A stretch of DNA of 34,031 nt. It comes from Opitutaceae bacterium UBA4094 (GTDB taxonomy: Bacteria; Verrucomicrobiota; Verrucomicrobiia; Opitutales; Opitutaceae). The DNA is taken from contig DFYA01000030.1 of the NCBI GenBank assembly GCA_002382525.1, positions 17,089 to 51,119 on the forward strand, given 5' to 3'. A program made the position numbers and the translations under genes. Every line of letters begins with the position of its first letter. The stretch's first letter is position 1. Shown piece after piece: positions 7,967-16,182 of the stretch. The notes under the pieces were generated by a model that was given only the letters and a program-made list of their open reading frames with translations, ran no database searches and had not been told where the DNA came from.

Positions 7967-9052
7967 ATGTCCGATCCTCTTCAACCCATCCGGGAACAAA
8001 TCGACGCGCACGATCGCCAACTCGTCGAGTTGCTCAACAGCCGCCTCGCGCTCGCCGCCGAGATCGGAAAACTCAAACGCAGCTCCGGCGGTCAAATCTA
8101 TGTGCCCGAGCGTGAGGACGCGGTTTTCCGCAAAGTCACTGCGCTCAACCAAGGGCCGATCAAAAACGAGGCGCTGCAGGCCATTTACCGCGAGATCATG
8201 TCGGCGGCCATCGCGTTGGAAAAACCGTTGCTCATCGCCTATCTCGGGCCGGAGGCGACCTACACGCACGCGGCGGCCGTCAAGAAGTTCGGCGCGAGCG
8301 TGGACTACTCTGCCATCGCGACTATTTCGGATATCTTTACGGCGGTCGAAAAAGGCGAGGCGGACTACGGTATCATCCCCATCGAGAACTCGACGGAGGG
8401 TTCAGTGCGCGAGGCGCTGGACGGTTTCGTGGAGAGTGATTTGAAGGTCGTCGCGCAGGTGTTTTTGGAGATCAATCATGCACTGATCTCGACCACGCCG
8501 CTGGCTCAGATCGATCGGGTTTACTCCAAGGATCAAGCGTTGGCCCAGTGCCGCGCGTGGCTGCAGCGCCACCTGCCGCATGCGCAGTTGATCGACACGG
8601 CGAGCACGGCAAAGGCCGTGCAGATCGCCAAGGAAACGCCGGGTGCCGCGGCGATCGCGGCGGAACTGGCGGCTCAGCTGCAGGGCGTGCCGGTGGCCGC
8701 GCGTAACATCCAGGATCAAAACGACAACACCACGCGGTTTTTCATCGTGGGCAAAAAGGCCTCGGGTCCGGTGGGCGGCGGCCGCGATTTGACGAGCCTG
8801 GTGATCTCCCTCGGCGACGAGGCGGCTTCGCATTCGGGTTCGTTGTTGAAGATGCTGATGCCGTTCGGACAGCGCGGGATCAACCTGTCGAAGGTCGAAT
8901 CGCGCCCGAGCAAACGGCGTCCGTGGGACTACTTGTTCTTCATCGATGTGACCGGACACTACGACGACCCGGCGATGAAAGAGGCGATCGCGGAGCTCAA
9001 AAAGTTTTGCCCGCTGGTGAAATGGTTGGGTAGTTATCCGGCGGCGGTGTGA
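7967..9052 (+). CDS. pheA: Bifunctional chorismate mutase / prephenate dehydratase
   Basis: This enzyme converts chorismate to prephenate and then to phenylpyruvate for phenylalanine synthesis. In the 361-residue protein, residues 1-88 form an AroQ-type chorismate mutase helix bundle (REQIDAHDRQLVELLNSR, then KNEALQAIYREIMSA). Residues 89-263 are the prephenate dehydratase, with IENSTEGSV at 140-148 and the catalytic NTTRF at 254-258. Residues 275-355 are a regulatory ACT domain with the phenylalanine-binding ESRP motif at 311-314, so feedback inhibition by phenylalanine is expected. It lies 5 bases after scpB and probably shares its transcript, although the two functions are unrelated. Confidence 0.96.
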   Translation: MSDPLQPIREQIDAHDRQLVELLNSRLALAAEIGKLKRSSGGQIYVPEREDAVFRKVTALNQGPIKNEALQAIYREIMSAAIALEKPLLIAYLGPEATYTHAAAVKKFGASVDYSAIATISDIFTAVEKGEADYGIIPIENSTEGSVREALDGFVESDLKVVAQVFLEINHALISTTPLAQIDRVYSKDQALAQCRAWLQRHLPHAQLIDTASTAKAVQIAKETPGAAAIAAELAAQLQGVPVAARNIQDQNDNTTRFFIVGKKASGPVGGGRDLTSLVISLGDEAASHSGSLLKMLMPFGQRGINLSKVESRPSKRRPWDYLFFIDVTGHYDDPAMKEAIAELKKFCPLVKWLGSYPAAV

Positions 9053-9132
9053 ATCCGTTTCCGAGGCATTCACGACCGCGTTAACGTGTAATCAGATTTC
9101 AACTACGGCGAGGCGCCGAGACGACTCTCAAC

Positions 9133-10161
9133 ATGAACACTCCATTACGCATTGGTTTGATCGGTGCGGGGGCAAATACCCGCGATAAACACATCCCGGG
9201 TTTTCGGGCGTTGAGGGACGTGGAGCTGGTGGCGGTGACCAATCGCACGCGCACCTCGGCGGAGCGGGTGGCGAAGGAGTTTGGAATTGCGCGCGTGGCG
9301 GACGATTGGCGCGAGATTGTGGCCGCGCCGGACATCGACGCGGTGTGCATCGGCACCTGGCCTTATCTCCACGCGGAGGTGACGATCGCGGCGTTGCGCG
9401 CGGGCAAACATGTGTTGACCGAGGCCCGCATGGCGGCAACGGCCGATGAAGCGGAGGCGATGGAGGCGGCGTTGATCGAGGCGCGGAAAACGTGTCCGGG
9501 AATCGTCGCGCAGGTGGTGCCTTCGCCGATGACGTTGTCGTGGGACGCGATTGTGCGCGACCTCTTGGTCGAGGGCGTGCTGGGAAGGCTGCACGCCGTG
9601 GAGATCGCCCATCTGCACGGCGCCTATGCCGACCCGGCAACGCCAATCGCGTGGCGCCAGCGCAAGGTCTTGAATGGCGTGAACACGTTGTCGTTGGGGA
9701 TCTATTACGAGGCCGTGCAGCGCTGGCTCGGGGAAGACGCGACGGTGTTGAAGGCGGAGTCGGGCATCGTCACGCCGGAGCGGATCGATGCGGAGACGGG
9801 CGAGCACGTGGCGGTGGACGTGCCGGATTGGGTGAAGGTGAACGGCGTGTTTTTGGGCGGCGCGGTTTTACGGGCGGAGTTCAGCGCCGTGGAGACGAAG
9901 CGCCCTCGCAACGAAATCGTGCTGCACGGCGAGCGCCGCGGTGTGCGTTTGGATCTGGCCGCGGGAAAACTGTGGTTGTTGGCTGGCGGGCAAGCAGAAC
10001 GCGCATTGGAAATCGCGCCGGAAAAGCACGGCGCGTGGTGCGTGGAAGCGGATTTTGTGGAGAGTATCCGCACCGGAGCGCCAGTGCGGCTAACTGATTT
10101 CGCGACGGGCGTGCGTTACATGCGTTTCACCGAGGCGGCGTGGAAAGCGTGGCAGCAGTAA
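9133..10161 (+). CDS. Gfo/Idh/MocA-family oxidoreductase
   Basis: The protein belongs to a family of NAD(P)-dependent sugar or inositol dehydrogenases and related enzymes; the substrate is not known here. The 342-residue protein has an N-terminal Rossmann fold (LRIGLIGAGANTRDKHIPGF at 5-24, AVTNRT at 34-39) and the C-terminal alpha/beta domain beginning around DLLVEGVLGRLHAVEIAH. In the classical family the Rossmann domain ends with the motif EKP, whose Lys takes part in catalysis. Here the segment is TEARMA at 96-101, so the Lys position is Ala98. A subset of the family has this EARMA form, which may mean another chemistry or a non-catalytic role. The gene stands alone and converges with rho at a bidirectional terminator. 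Confidence 0.85.
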   Translation: MNTPLRIGLIGAGANTRDKHIPGFRALRDVELVAVTNRTRTSAERVAKEFGIARVADDWREIVAAPDIDAVCIGTWPYLHAEVTIAALRAGKHVLTEARMAATADEAEAMEAALIEARKTCPGIVAQVVPSPMTLSWDAIVRDLLVEGVLGRLHAVEIAHLHGAYADPATPIAWRQRKVLNGVNTLSLGIYYEAVQRWLGEDATVLKAESGIVTPERIDAETGEHVAVDVPDWVKVNGVFLGGAVLRAEFSAVETKRPRNEIVLHGERRGVRLDLAAGKLWLLAGGQAERALEIAPEKHGAWCVEADFVESIRTGAPVRLTDFATGVRYMRFTEAAWKAWQQ

Positions 10162-10191
10162 ACGGCGTTGAAGGGAGGTCGTGACGTCACA

Positions 10192-10224
10192 CAAAAAAAG
10201 CCCGACCAGCGGTCGGGCTCTTTT
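10192..10224. terminator. Bidirectional terminator between the oxidoreductase gene and rho
   Basis: AGCCCGACC at 10199-10207 pairs with GGTCGGGCT at 10211-10219 around a 3-base loop. An A-run (10193-10199) lies on the left and CTTTT on the right, giving termination in both directions. Confidence 0.9.
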
Positions 10225-10243
10225 GAGTAAGATCTGAACACCC

Positions 10244-11467
10244 TCAGCGGGCGATGAGCTTGAGGAACTCCTCGTTGTTTTTCGTCTTCGAGAGACGGGC
10301 GATCATCGTGTCGGTGGCCTCTTCGATTTTTTGCTGAACGAGGGCGCGGCGGAAGAAGTGGATCGAGTCGAGCTTCTTGGCATCGATGAGCAGTTCCTCT
10401 TTGCGCGTGCCGGAAGACTGAATGTTCATCGCGGGCCAGAGGCGCATCTCGGCGCACTTACGGTCGAGAACGAGGTCGCTGTTGCCGGTGCCTTTGAACT
10501 CTTGGAAAATCACGTCGTCCATGCGGCTGCCGGTTTCGACGAGCACCGACGCGACGATGGTGAGCGATCCGCCTTCTTCGATGTTGCGCGCGGCGGCGAA
10601 GAGCTGGCGGGGTTTTTCCAAGGCACGAACATCGAGACCGCCGGAGCCGGTGCGGCCGGAATTTTTGAGCGTGTTGTGCGCGCGGGCGAGGCGGGTGATC
10701 GAGTCGATGAAGAGCACGACGTGACGGCCAACTTCGGTAAGGCGCTTGGCGCGTTCGATCGCCATGTCGGCGATGCGCACGTGGCTGTCCACGTTTTCGT
10801 CGTTGGACGATGCCCAGATTTCGGCAGGCACGCTCCGGCGAAAATCGGTGACCTCTTCCGGACGTTCATCCACGAGGAGAATCATGACGTGGCACTCGGG
10901 GTGATTCTGGAGAACGCCCAGCGCCATGTCGCGGAGGAGCGTGGTTTTGCCGGTGCGGGGCGGCGCGACGATGAGGCCGCGCGTGCCTTTACCGATGGGG
11001 CAAAAGAGATCGACGGCGCGGGTGGTCATGCGGCCGTCCTTGAGCTCCATCTTGAGCTGCTGGTCGGGCGACATGCTGGTGAGCGCCGTGAAGTCCATGC
11101 GGGCTTTGCGGTCGTCGATGGAGAGGCCGTCCACGGCCTCGACGAACTTCATCTTGGGGTTCGGGAAACGCCCTTCGGCAGGCCAGGCGGTGCCGGCGAT
11201 GTGGCTGCCTTGGCGGAGCTTAAAACGGCGGATAAGTTCTTTCGGGACAAACGTGTCGGTGGGGCGGCGTTTACCGTAGCGGGCAACATCGAGGAGTTGG
11301 CCGTTGCCGCCCTTCTGGGTGTCGATGTCGAGGATGCCCTCGACTTGAATCACGTTTTCCGGCGGACGCTCGGCGACGGGGGCGGTGGTGGCGGACGTCG
11401 GAGCGTCGGTGTTGGCGGCCTCGGACGGAGCTGTCTCGGAGGGCGTTTGGGCAGGGTTATTAGCCAT
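10244..11467 (-). CDS. rho: Transcription termination factor Rho, divergent N-terminal RNA-binding domain
   Basis: Rho is the hexameric RNA-dependent ATPase that ends transcription. The 407-residue protein has the complete motor: P-loop APPRTGKTT at 168-176, the DERPEEVTDFRR motif, Walker B VLFIDSITRLARA, the R-loop segment EFKGTGN and the C-terminal SGTRKEELL. The N-terminus differs from the usual form. The N-terminal helical Rho_N domain is absent, replaced by about 35 Ala/Pro/Thr-rich residues. The cold-shock-like domain starts VEGILDIDTQKGGNGQLLD where E. coli has GVLEILQDGFGFLRS, so the two RNA-stacking phenylalanines are missing. The P-loop has RTGKT instead of KAGKT. It is divergent from acs over 128 bases. 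Confidence 0.94.
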   Translation of the reverse strand: MANNPAQTPSETAPSEAANTDAPTSATTAPVAERPPENVIQVEGILDIDTQKGGNGQLLDVARYGKRRPTDTFVPKELIRRFKLRQGSHIAGTAWPAEGRFPNPKMKFVEAVDGLSIDDRKARMDFTALTSMSPDQQLKMELKDGRMTTRAVDLFCPIGKGTRGLIVAPPRTGKTTLLRDMALGVLQNHPECHVMILLVDERPEEVTDFRRSVPAEIWASSNDENVDSHVRIADMAIERAKRLTEVGRHVVLFIDSITRLARAHNTLKNSGRTGSGGLDVRALEKPRQLFAAARNIEEGGSLTIVASVLVETGSRMDDVIFQEFKGTGNSDLVLDRKCAEMRLWPAMNIQSSGTRKEELLIDAKKLDSIHFFRRALVQQKIEEATDTMIARLSKTKNNEEFLKLIAR

Positions 11468-11595
11468 GGATATAAAATGATGAAGATGGACTTGGTGCGG
11501 ACGCTTGACGCTACAAACCGAGGGCGGAATAAGGGCTTGTGCGTAGCCGCGCGAATGACCGCGCGCTTAAGAAAATCCCCTAAAAAGCCCCAAAC

Positions 11596-13545
11596 GTGTC
11601 AGACCAAAAGATTACCTCAGCAGCCCGTGAAAAACGGGTTCTTAAGCCTTCGGCCGAGTTTCAACGTCAAGCCAATCTCGGGAGTCTTGCCTCGTATAAG
11701 AAGCTGCATGCCGAGTCTGTCAACACCCCAGAAAAATTCTGGGGGCGTCAGGCCAAGGAGTTGCTCGTCTGGCGCAAGGCGTTCACGAGCGTGCTGAAAT
11801 GGAAGGCGCCGCATGCGAAGTGGTTTACCGGCGGCAAGCTCAACGTGGCGGAGAACTGCCTCGATTGTCATCTCGGCACCGCGCGTGAAAACAAAGCGGC
11901 GATCATCTTCGAAGGCGAACCGGGCGATGTGCGCACGATCACTTACAAGCAGCTCTCCATGCACGTGGCGCGGCTGTCGCATGTGTTCGAAAATATGGGC
12001 GTCGTGGCGGGCGACCGCGTGGCGATTTACCTGCCGATGGTGCCCGAGGCGGTCGTCGCGATGCTGGCGTGCGCGCGTATTGGCGCAGTGCATACAGTGA
12101 TCTTTGGCGGCTTCAGCGCGGAGGCCATCAAGGACCGCATCAACGATTGCAAAGCGAAGCTCGTTATCACCGCCGATGGCGGTTGGCGGCGCGGAAAGAT
12201 CATCGAACTCAAGCCGGCCGTGGACCGCGCGCTCGAAGGCGCGCCGAGCGTGCAGTCGGTGATCGTGCTCAAACGCACCGGCAACGACGTAAAGATGACC
12301 GAGGGTCGCGACGTGTGGTGGCACGACGCGTGGAAAGGCGGGCCGAATCAACACAAGGCAAAGGCCTTCGACAGCGAACACCCGCTGTTCATTCTCTATA
12401 CGAGCGGCTCGACCGGGAAACCGAAGGGCGTGTTGCACACGAGTGCGGGTTACCTGCTCGGGGCAAAATTGTCCTCGCACTATGTTTTCGATCTCAAGGA
12501 AAACGACCGCTACTTCTGCTCGGCCGACATCGGCTGGATCACCGGTCATAGCTACGTGGTTTACGGTCTGCTCTCGAATGGCTCGACGGTGTTCCTTTAC
12601 GAAGGCGCTCCCAACCAGCCGGACCCGGACCGGTTCTGGCAGATGATCGATCGTCACGCGCTCACGATCCTCTACACGGCGCCGACCGCGATTCGCGCGT
12701 TTATGCGTTGGGGCGACAACTATGTGCTGCGGCACCGGCTGGATTCGTTGCGCCTGCTCGGCTCGGTCGGCGAACCGATCAGCCCGGAGGCGTGGCGCTG
12801 GTATCACAAGATGATCGGCAAAGGTAAGTGTCCGATCGTGGATACGTGGTGGCAGACGGAAACCGGCTCGATCATGATCGCGCCGTTGCCCGGCGCGGTG
12901 CCGCTCAAACCTGGTTCGGCGAGCCTGCCATTCTTCGGCGTCGCTCCAAAGATCGTCGATGAAAAGGGCAAGGAAGTGCCGCGCGGCACGGACGGAAAGA
13001 TGATCATCACGAAGCCATGGCCGTCGATGCTCCGCACCTTGTGGGGCGACGACGAACGGTTCCAGAAGACGTATTTCAGCGACTACCCGGGCGTGTATTT
13101 CACCGGCGATGGCGCGAAGCAGGACAAGGACGGCTACTTCTGGATCTCGGGTCGCGTGGACGACGTGCTCAACATCTCGGGTCATCGCATCGGCACGGCG
13201 GAAGTCGAGGCGGCGTTGGCGACGCATCACTCGGTCGCGGAAGCGGCGGCGGTGGGGCGTCCGGACGATTTGAAGGGGCAATCGCTCGTGGTGTTCGTTT
13301 CGTTGAAGGCGGGCGTCGAGACGAGCGACGCGTTGAAGGAAGAATTGAGGCTGCACATCGGACGCGAGATCGGGGCATTCGCGAAACCCGATGCGGTGCG
13401 CTTTGCGGCGGGTTTGCCGAAGACGCGCTCCGGAAAAATCATGCGCCGCATCTTGAAGGAGATCGCGGCGGGTCGCGAAGTGAAGGGCGACACGACGACA
13501 CTGGAGGATTTCTCCGTGATCGCGGCGTTGCAGGCGGAGGATTGA
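11596..13545 (+). CDS. acs: Acetyl-coenzyme A synthetase (AMP-forming)
   Basis: Acs activates acetate to acetyl-CoA through acetyl-AMP in the cytosol. The 649-residue protein is full length. It shows the P-loop YTSGSTGKPKG at 268-278, the acetate/CoA pocket region with WWQTETGS, GDGAKQDKDGYFWISGRVDDV, and the C-terminal PKTRSGKIMRR. Lys614 in that last motif is the residue acetylated by Pat-type enzymes in homologues, so post-translational control is possible. The start is GTG at 11596; no ATG is available before the conserved region, and no clear ribosome-binding site is seen. It is divergent from rho and ends at a strong bidirectional terminator. Confidence 0.96.
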   Translation: MSDQKITSAAREKRVLKPSAEFQRQANLGSLASYKKLHAESVNTPEKFWGRQAKELLVWRKAFTSVLKWKAPHAKWFTGGKLNVAENCLDCHLGTARENKAAIIFEGEPGDVRTITYKQLSMHVARLSHVFENMGVVAGDRVAIYLPMVPEAVVAMLACARIGAVHTVIFGGFSAEAIKDRINDCKAKLVITADGGWRRGKIIELKPAVDRALEGAPSVQSVIVLKRTGNDVKMTEGRDVWWHDAWKGGPNQHKAKAFDSEHPLFILYTSGSTGKPKGVLHTSAGYLLGAKLSSHYVFDLKENDRYFCSADIGWITGHSYVVYGLLSNGSTVFLYEGAPNQPDPDRFWQMIDRHALTILYTAPTAIRAFMRWGDNYVLRHRLDSLRLLGSVGEPISPEAWRWYHKMIGKGKCPIVDTWWQTETGSIMIAPLPGAVPLKPGSASLPFFGVAPKIVDEKGKEVPRGTDGKMIITKPWPSMLRTLWGDDERFQKTYFSDYPGVYFTGDGAKQDKDGYFWISGRVDDVLNISGHRIGTAEVEAALATHHSVAEAAAVGRPDDLKGQSLVVFVSLKAGVETSDALKEELRLHIGREIGAFAKPDAVRFAAGLPKTRSGKIMRRILKEIAAGREVKGDTTTLEDFSVIAALQAED

Positions 13546-13572
13546 GCGGCGGGCGCGAGCTGCATAAAAAAC

Positions 13573-13610
13573 AAAAGACCCCGGGGCAATGGATGCCTCG
13601 GGGTCTTTTT
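13573..13610. terminator. Bidirectional terminator after acs
   Basis: AAAAGACCCCG and the complementary CGGGGTCTTTT flank an imperfect inner GGC/GCC stem and a short loop. The hairpin is bordered by A-rich sequence on the left and TTTTT on the right. It lies between the convergent acs and methyltransferase genes. Confidence 0.88.
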
Positions 13611-13658
13611 ATTGGTAGGTGGGACGCTGAGAAAGGAGCGAGCCGGGGGTGGGCGAAT

Positions 13659-13684
13659 CTCTGAGCTCACGCTCACAGCCACGA
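13659..13684. repeat. Degenerate copy of the CGCTCACGCTCGCGGCTAC repeat
   Basis: The segment contains CTGAGCTCACGCTCACAGCC followed by ACGA. It matches the 14363-14438 and 31221-31243 elements at most positions and the 1412-1446 element in its first half. It lies in the spacer just after the methyltransferase stop codon. Confidence 0.5.
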
Positions 13685-13698
13685 CAGAAGGCGGAGGT

Positions 13699-14991
13699 TT
13701 ACAGCGCGAAGCCGAGGTGGGTGGCGAGGGCTTGGTGGCGGATGCCGTAGAAGGCGGCGAAGGCGTGGATGCGGTCGGTGAGCGCGGGGTCGGCGCCGCG
13801 GGCGCGTCCGGTTTTGATCGCGGTGATCATGAGGTTCTTCGCGGTGTGCTCGGTGGAGATAAACTCAAACACTTTGGTTTTGTAGCCGGCCCATTCTAGG
13901 AGCTGGGCGCGAAGGGCGTCGGTCACGAATTCGGACTGACGTTCTTGAAAGATCCCGTGGCGGAGCGCGTCGGCGAGCACGGCGGGCGCGGTGAGTTGCG
14001 GACGCAGTTCTTTTTGGCAACACGGCGAGACGACGAGCAGGCGCGCGCCGGCGGCGAGGCCTTTGGCAAGGGCATCGTCGGTGGCGGTATCGCACGCGTG
14101 CAGCGCGACGAGCACGTCGAGGTGGGCGCCGAGCGGCGCGAGATCGGTGTGGGGGATGGACGCGATGTCGCCGGTGACAAAGCGGAGATTGGGGAGCGGG
14201 TGCGCGGGGGATGCCGCTAGGTCGTTGCAGAGTTTCACGAGTTCGGGGCGGGACTCGATTCCGGTGACTTCGGCGCGCGAGCCGAGGTGCGCGGCGAGGG
14301 CGAAGGTGAGGTAGCCTTTGCCGCAACCCATGTCGGCGATGCGGATGGGAGGCGGCGAGACGGAGTCCACTCGCTCACGCTCGCAGCTACGTTCGGAACC
14401 GGAGACGTCAGAGTCCACTCGCTCACACTCGCGGCTACCGGAAACGAGGTCGGCTTCGGCTAGGAGAGATACGAGGAGTTCGGTGAACTTTTGGATCTGG
14501 CGGAATTTGTGCGCCATGCCTTCGCGAGGGAGGCCGCGGTCGTTGGTCACGCCGAGGGCGCGGAGCCATGGAGCATCGCCGGGGATGAGGTGAGCTTTGG
14601 CGCGGTCGTGATGCTCGGCGGGAGGGACGGGGGCGACGGATGCGGTTTTGACGGAGAGACGCGCGGTGCCGTCGGCGCGTGTTTCAAGCTGGGCGCTTTG
14701 CGCGGGAGTGAAAAGGTGAGCGTCGAGGAAGTCGGTGCCGAGGAGTGGCTCGATGAGTGCTAGGGCTTCGGCGGGCGGGTGGTTTTTGGTGATGTCGCGC
14801 GTGGCGTGACGCCAGAGAAAGGAGAGGTGCGGGCCGGCTTTGAGCGTTACGGGGCGCACAAAGAGGTTGTGCAGCGTGGCGTCGGCGGCGGAGGGGGCGC
14901 GTTTCCCGAGCGTGAGCTTCACGAGCGTGCCGTCGTGCACGGCGGAGGTCAGGAGCGCGAGGAAGCGGGAGCGGGCGTCGGGAGGGGGCAT
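13699..14991 (-). CDS. Class I SAM-dependent methyltransferase (Methyltransf_32-like) with a repeat-derived insert
   Basis: The methyl acceptor is unknown. The 430-residue protein has an N-terminal domain of about 170 residues (LHNLFVRPVTLKAGPHLSFL, then HDRAKAHLIPGDAPWLRALG, then GMAHKFRQIQKF). A Rossmann-type methyltransferase domain follows, with motif I ADMGCGKGYLTFAL at 219-232, VALHACDTATDDAL and VSPCCQKEL. These motifs are those of the METTL25/TRM13-like Methyltransf_32 group, often linked to RNA methylation; that link is inference. Between the domains, at about residues 183-212, lies SGSRECERVDSDVSGS and a second SERSCERERVDSVS, encoded by two copies of a dispersed genomic repeat in the same frame 48 bases apart. 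The gene is the last in the long minus-strand run. Confidence 0.85.
   Translation of the reverse strand: MPPPDARSRFLALLTSAVHDGTLVKLTLGKRAPSAADATLHNLFVRPVTLKAGPHLSFLWRHATRDITKNHPPAEALALIEPLLGTDFLDAHLFTPAQSAQLETRADGTARLSVKTASVAPVPPAEHHDRAKAHLIPGDAPWLRALGVTNDRGLPREGMAHKFRQIQKFTELLVSLLAEADLVSGSRECERVDSDVSGSERSCERERVDSVSPPPIRIADMGCGKGYLTFALAAHLGSRAEVTGIESRPELVKLCNDLAASPAHPLPNLRFVTGDIASIPHTDLAPLGAHLDVLVALHACDTATDDALAKGLAAGARLLVVSPCCQKELRPQLTAPAVLADALRHGIFQERQSEFVTDALRAQLLEWAGYKTKVFEFISTEHTAKNLMITAIKTGRARGADPALTDRIHAFAAFYGIRHQALATHLGFAL
14363..14438. repeat. Two in-frame copies of a dispersed repeat inside the methyltransferase gene
   Basis: Copies at 14363-14390 and 14411-14438 are 28 bases each, differ at two positions and start exactly 48 bases (16 codons) apart, which keeps the reading frame. 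The shared core is CACTCGCTCACGCTCGC followed by GGCTAC or AGCTAC. The same core occurs between genes at 31221-31243. Confidence 0.85.
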
Positions 14992-15027
14992 GGGAACGGG
15001 GACGGGGAATGGGACGGAATTTTTTAA

Positions 15028-15054
15028 CCGCGAAGTGCGCGAAGGGACGCGAAG
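15028..15054. repeat. CGCGAAG short tandem repeat
   Basis: Three copies of CGCGAAG start at 15029, 15038 and 15048, preceded by TTTTTTAAC. The spacing is 9-10 bases. Elements of the form ACCGCGAAG/CACGAAG with this spacing are familiar between genes of Verrucomicrobia and Planctomycetes. It lies upstream of the methyltransferase gene. Confidence 0.6.
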
Positions 15055-15072
15055 ATCGGAAAGGGGGCTTTT

Positions 15073-15137
15073 GGTGGGAAGCGCGCTTGCTCGCGATCAA
15101 GAGGTTAATATCGCGATCAAGCTCGCGTCCCACGAAG
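15073..15137. repeat. Inverted pair of REP-like palindromic repeats
   Basis: Copy one (15073-15100, minus orientation) and copy two (15110-15137, plus orientation) both carry the family core CGCGA(G/T)CAAGC(T/G)CGC followed by CCCAC. They face away from each other across a 9-base spacer, the arrangement known for paired REP elements in other bacteria. The pair lies between the substrate-binding-protein gene and the methyltransferase gene, where it could form a large hairpin in the operon mRNA. Confidence 0.8.
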
Positions 15138-15141
15138 AACC

Positions 15142-16182
15142 TCAAGGCAGGTAGTCGGTGGTCATGGCTTGGTCCACGGTGACTTTGCCTTTGGGGAGGA
15201 TGTTGAGCTCTTCGAGTTGATCGATCTGCGTCTGGAAACGTTCGCGGGTAATGAGGCCGACATTGGCCGGGCCGCCTTCGGGGCCGCGGCCGATGACGAG
15301 CTTTTCGTCGATGATCATCTGGCGGGAGAACATCATGAACTCGTCGGTGTTTTTGTCGTTGGCCTGCTTCATCAGTTCATGGGCCGGAGTCGGGTCGTTG
15401 GTGAGGTAGTCGTTCCAGCCGGCGATGTAGGCCTTCACGAACGCGCGGGCCTGCTCGGGGTGGGCGGCGAGCCAGGCTTTGTTGGCGACGAGCACGGCGT
15501 AGGCGTCGAAACCGGCGTCCCAGGCGTAGAGGAAACGCGGCATTTTGCCGCCGGCTTGAATGATGTGGTAGGGCTCCGCGATGTAGTAGCCTTGCTGGAT
15601 CAGGTTCTTGTCGGCGACGAAGTTGGCGACGGAGTAGTTTTGAGGAATCTGTTTAAAATCGATTTTGTATTTGTTTCTCAGATACGGGAGAAACGCCCAC
15701 TCGGGACGGGCCATGACGGTTTGGCCGTCGAGTTGTTCGAAGGTTTTAACCGGATTTTCGTCGTGTAGCATGAAGACGGACGGGTCGTTCTGGAAGACGG
15801 CGGCGATCTGGATAACTGGCACGGGTTCGTCTTGGGAGAGGGCGATGAGGGTGTTGGTGCTGTCGCCTTGGGCGATGTGGGCCCTTCCGGTGGAGACCTG
15901 CTGCATGACGGCCGCTCCGGGGCCGCCGGGGATGAGTTCGACGTCGAGGCCGGCGTCTTTGAAGAAACCCTTGGCCTGCGCCTGGTAAAAACCGCCGTGC
16001 TCGGGTTCGGCGACCCAGTCGAGTTGGACGACAATCTTGGTGGGTTTGGCACCGGACGCGGAAGCCGCGGAGCCGGAAGCGTCGGCGGAAGCATCGGAGT
16101 CTTTTTTGCCGCAGGCGGCGAGGGCGATGCAGGCGACGAGCGGGGTGAGGAGACGGGCGATGTGGGTGAGCTGAGACTTCAT
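15142..16182 (-). CDS. NMT1/THI5-type ABC transporter substrate-binding lipoprotein
   Basis: The protein is exported and lipid-anchored. The signal peptide ends in the lipobox LAAC with Cys24, followed by a Ser/Ala-rich linker. The mature part begins KIVVQLDWVAEPEHGGFYQA, the entry strand and helix of NMT1/ThiY/SsuA-like binding proteins, and continues with GLDVELIPGGPGAAVMQQVS and TGRAHIAQGD. Family members bind thiamine pyrimidine precursors, riboflavin, sulfonates or nitrate; the substrate is not readable here. Its start ATG overlaps the pabC stop by 4 bases, so translation is coupled to folate synthesis. The likely partner permease and ATPase lie 4 kb upstream in the same run (20357-21954), with folate genes between. 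Length is 346 residues. Confidence 0.87.
   Translation of the reverse strand: MKSQLTHIARLLTPLVACIALAACGKKDSDASADASGSAASASGAKPTKIVVQLDWVAEPEHGGFYQAQAKGFFKDAGLDVELIPGGPGAAVMQQVSTGRAHIAQGDSTNTLIALSQDEPVPVIQIAAVFQNDPSVFMLHDENPVKTFEQLDGQTVMARPEWAFLPYLRNKYKIDFKQIPQNYSVANFVADKNLIQQGYYIAEPYHIIQAGGKMPRFLYAWDAGFDAYAVLVANKAWLAAHPEQARAFVKAYIAGWNDYLTNDPTPAHELMKQANDKNTDEFMMFSRQMIIDEKLVIGRGPEGGPANVGLITRERFQTQIDQLEELNILPKGKVTVDQAMTTDYLP

Noticed and set aside
11617..13356. Long open frame opposite acs
   Set aside because: The antisense frame gives an Arg/His-rich protein with no family features, while acs on the other strand is complete and well conserved. High GC content makes long shadow frames common here.
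14992..15141. Possible riboswitch or leader RNA between the binding-protein and methyltransferase genes
   Set aside because: The segment is explained by the CGCGAAG series and the REP-like pair; no known riboswitch core is recognisable.
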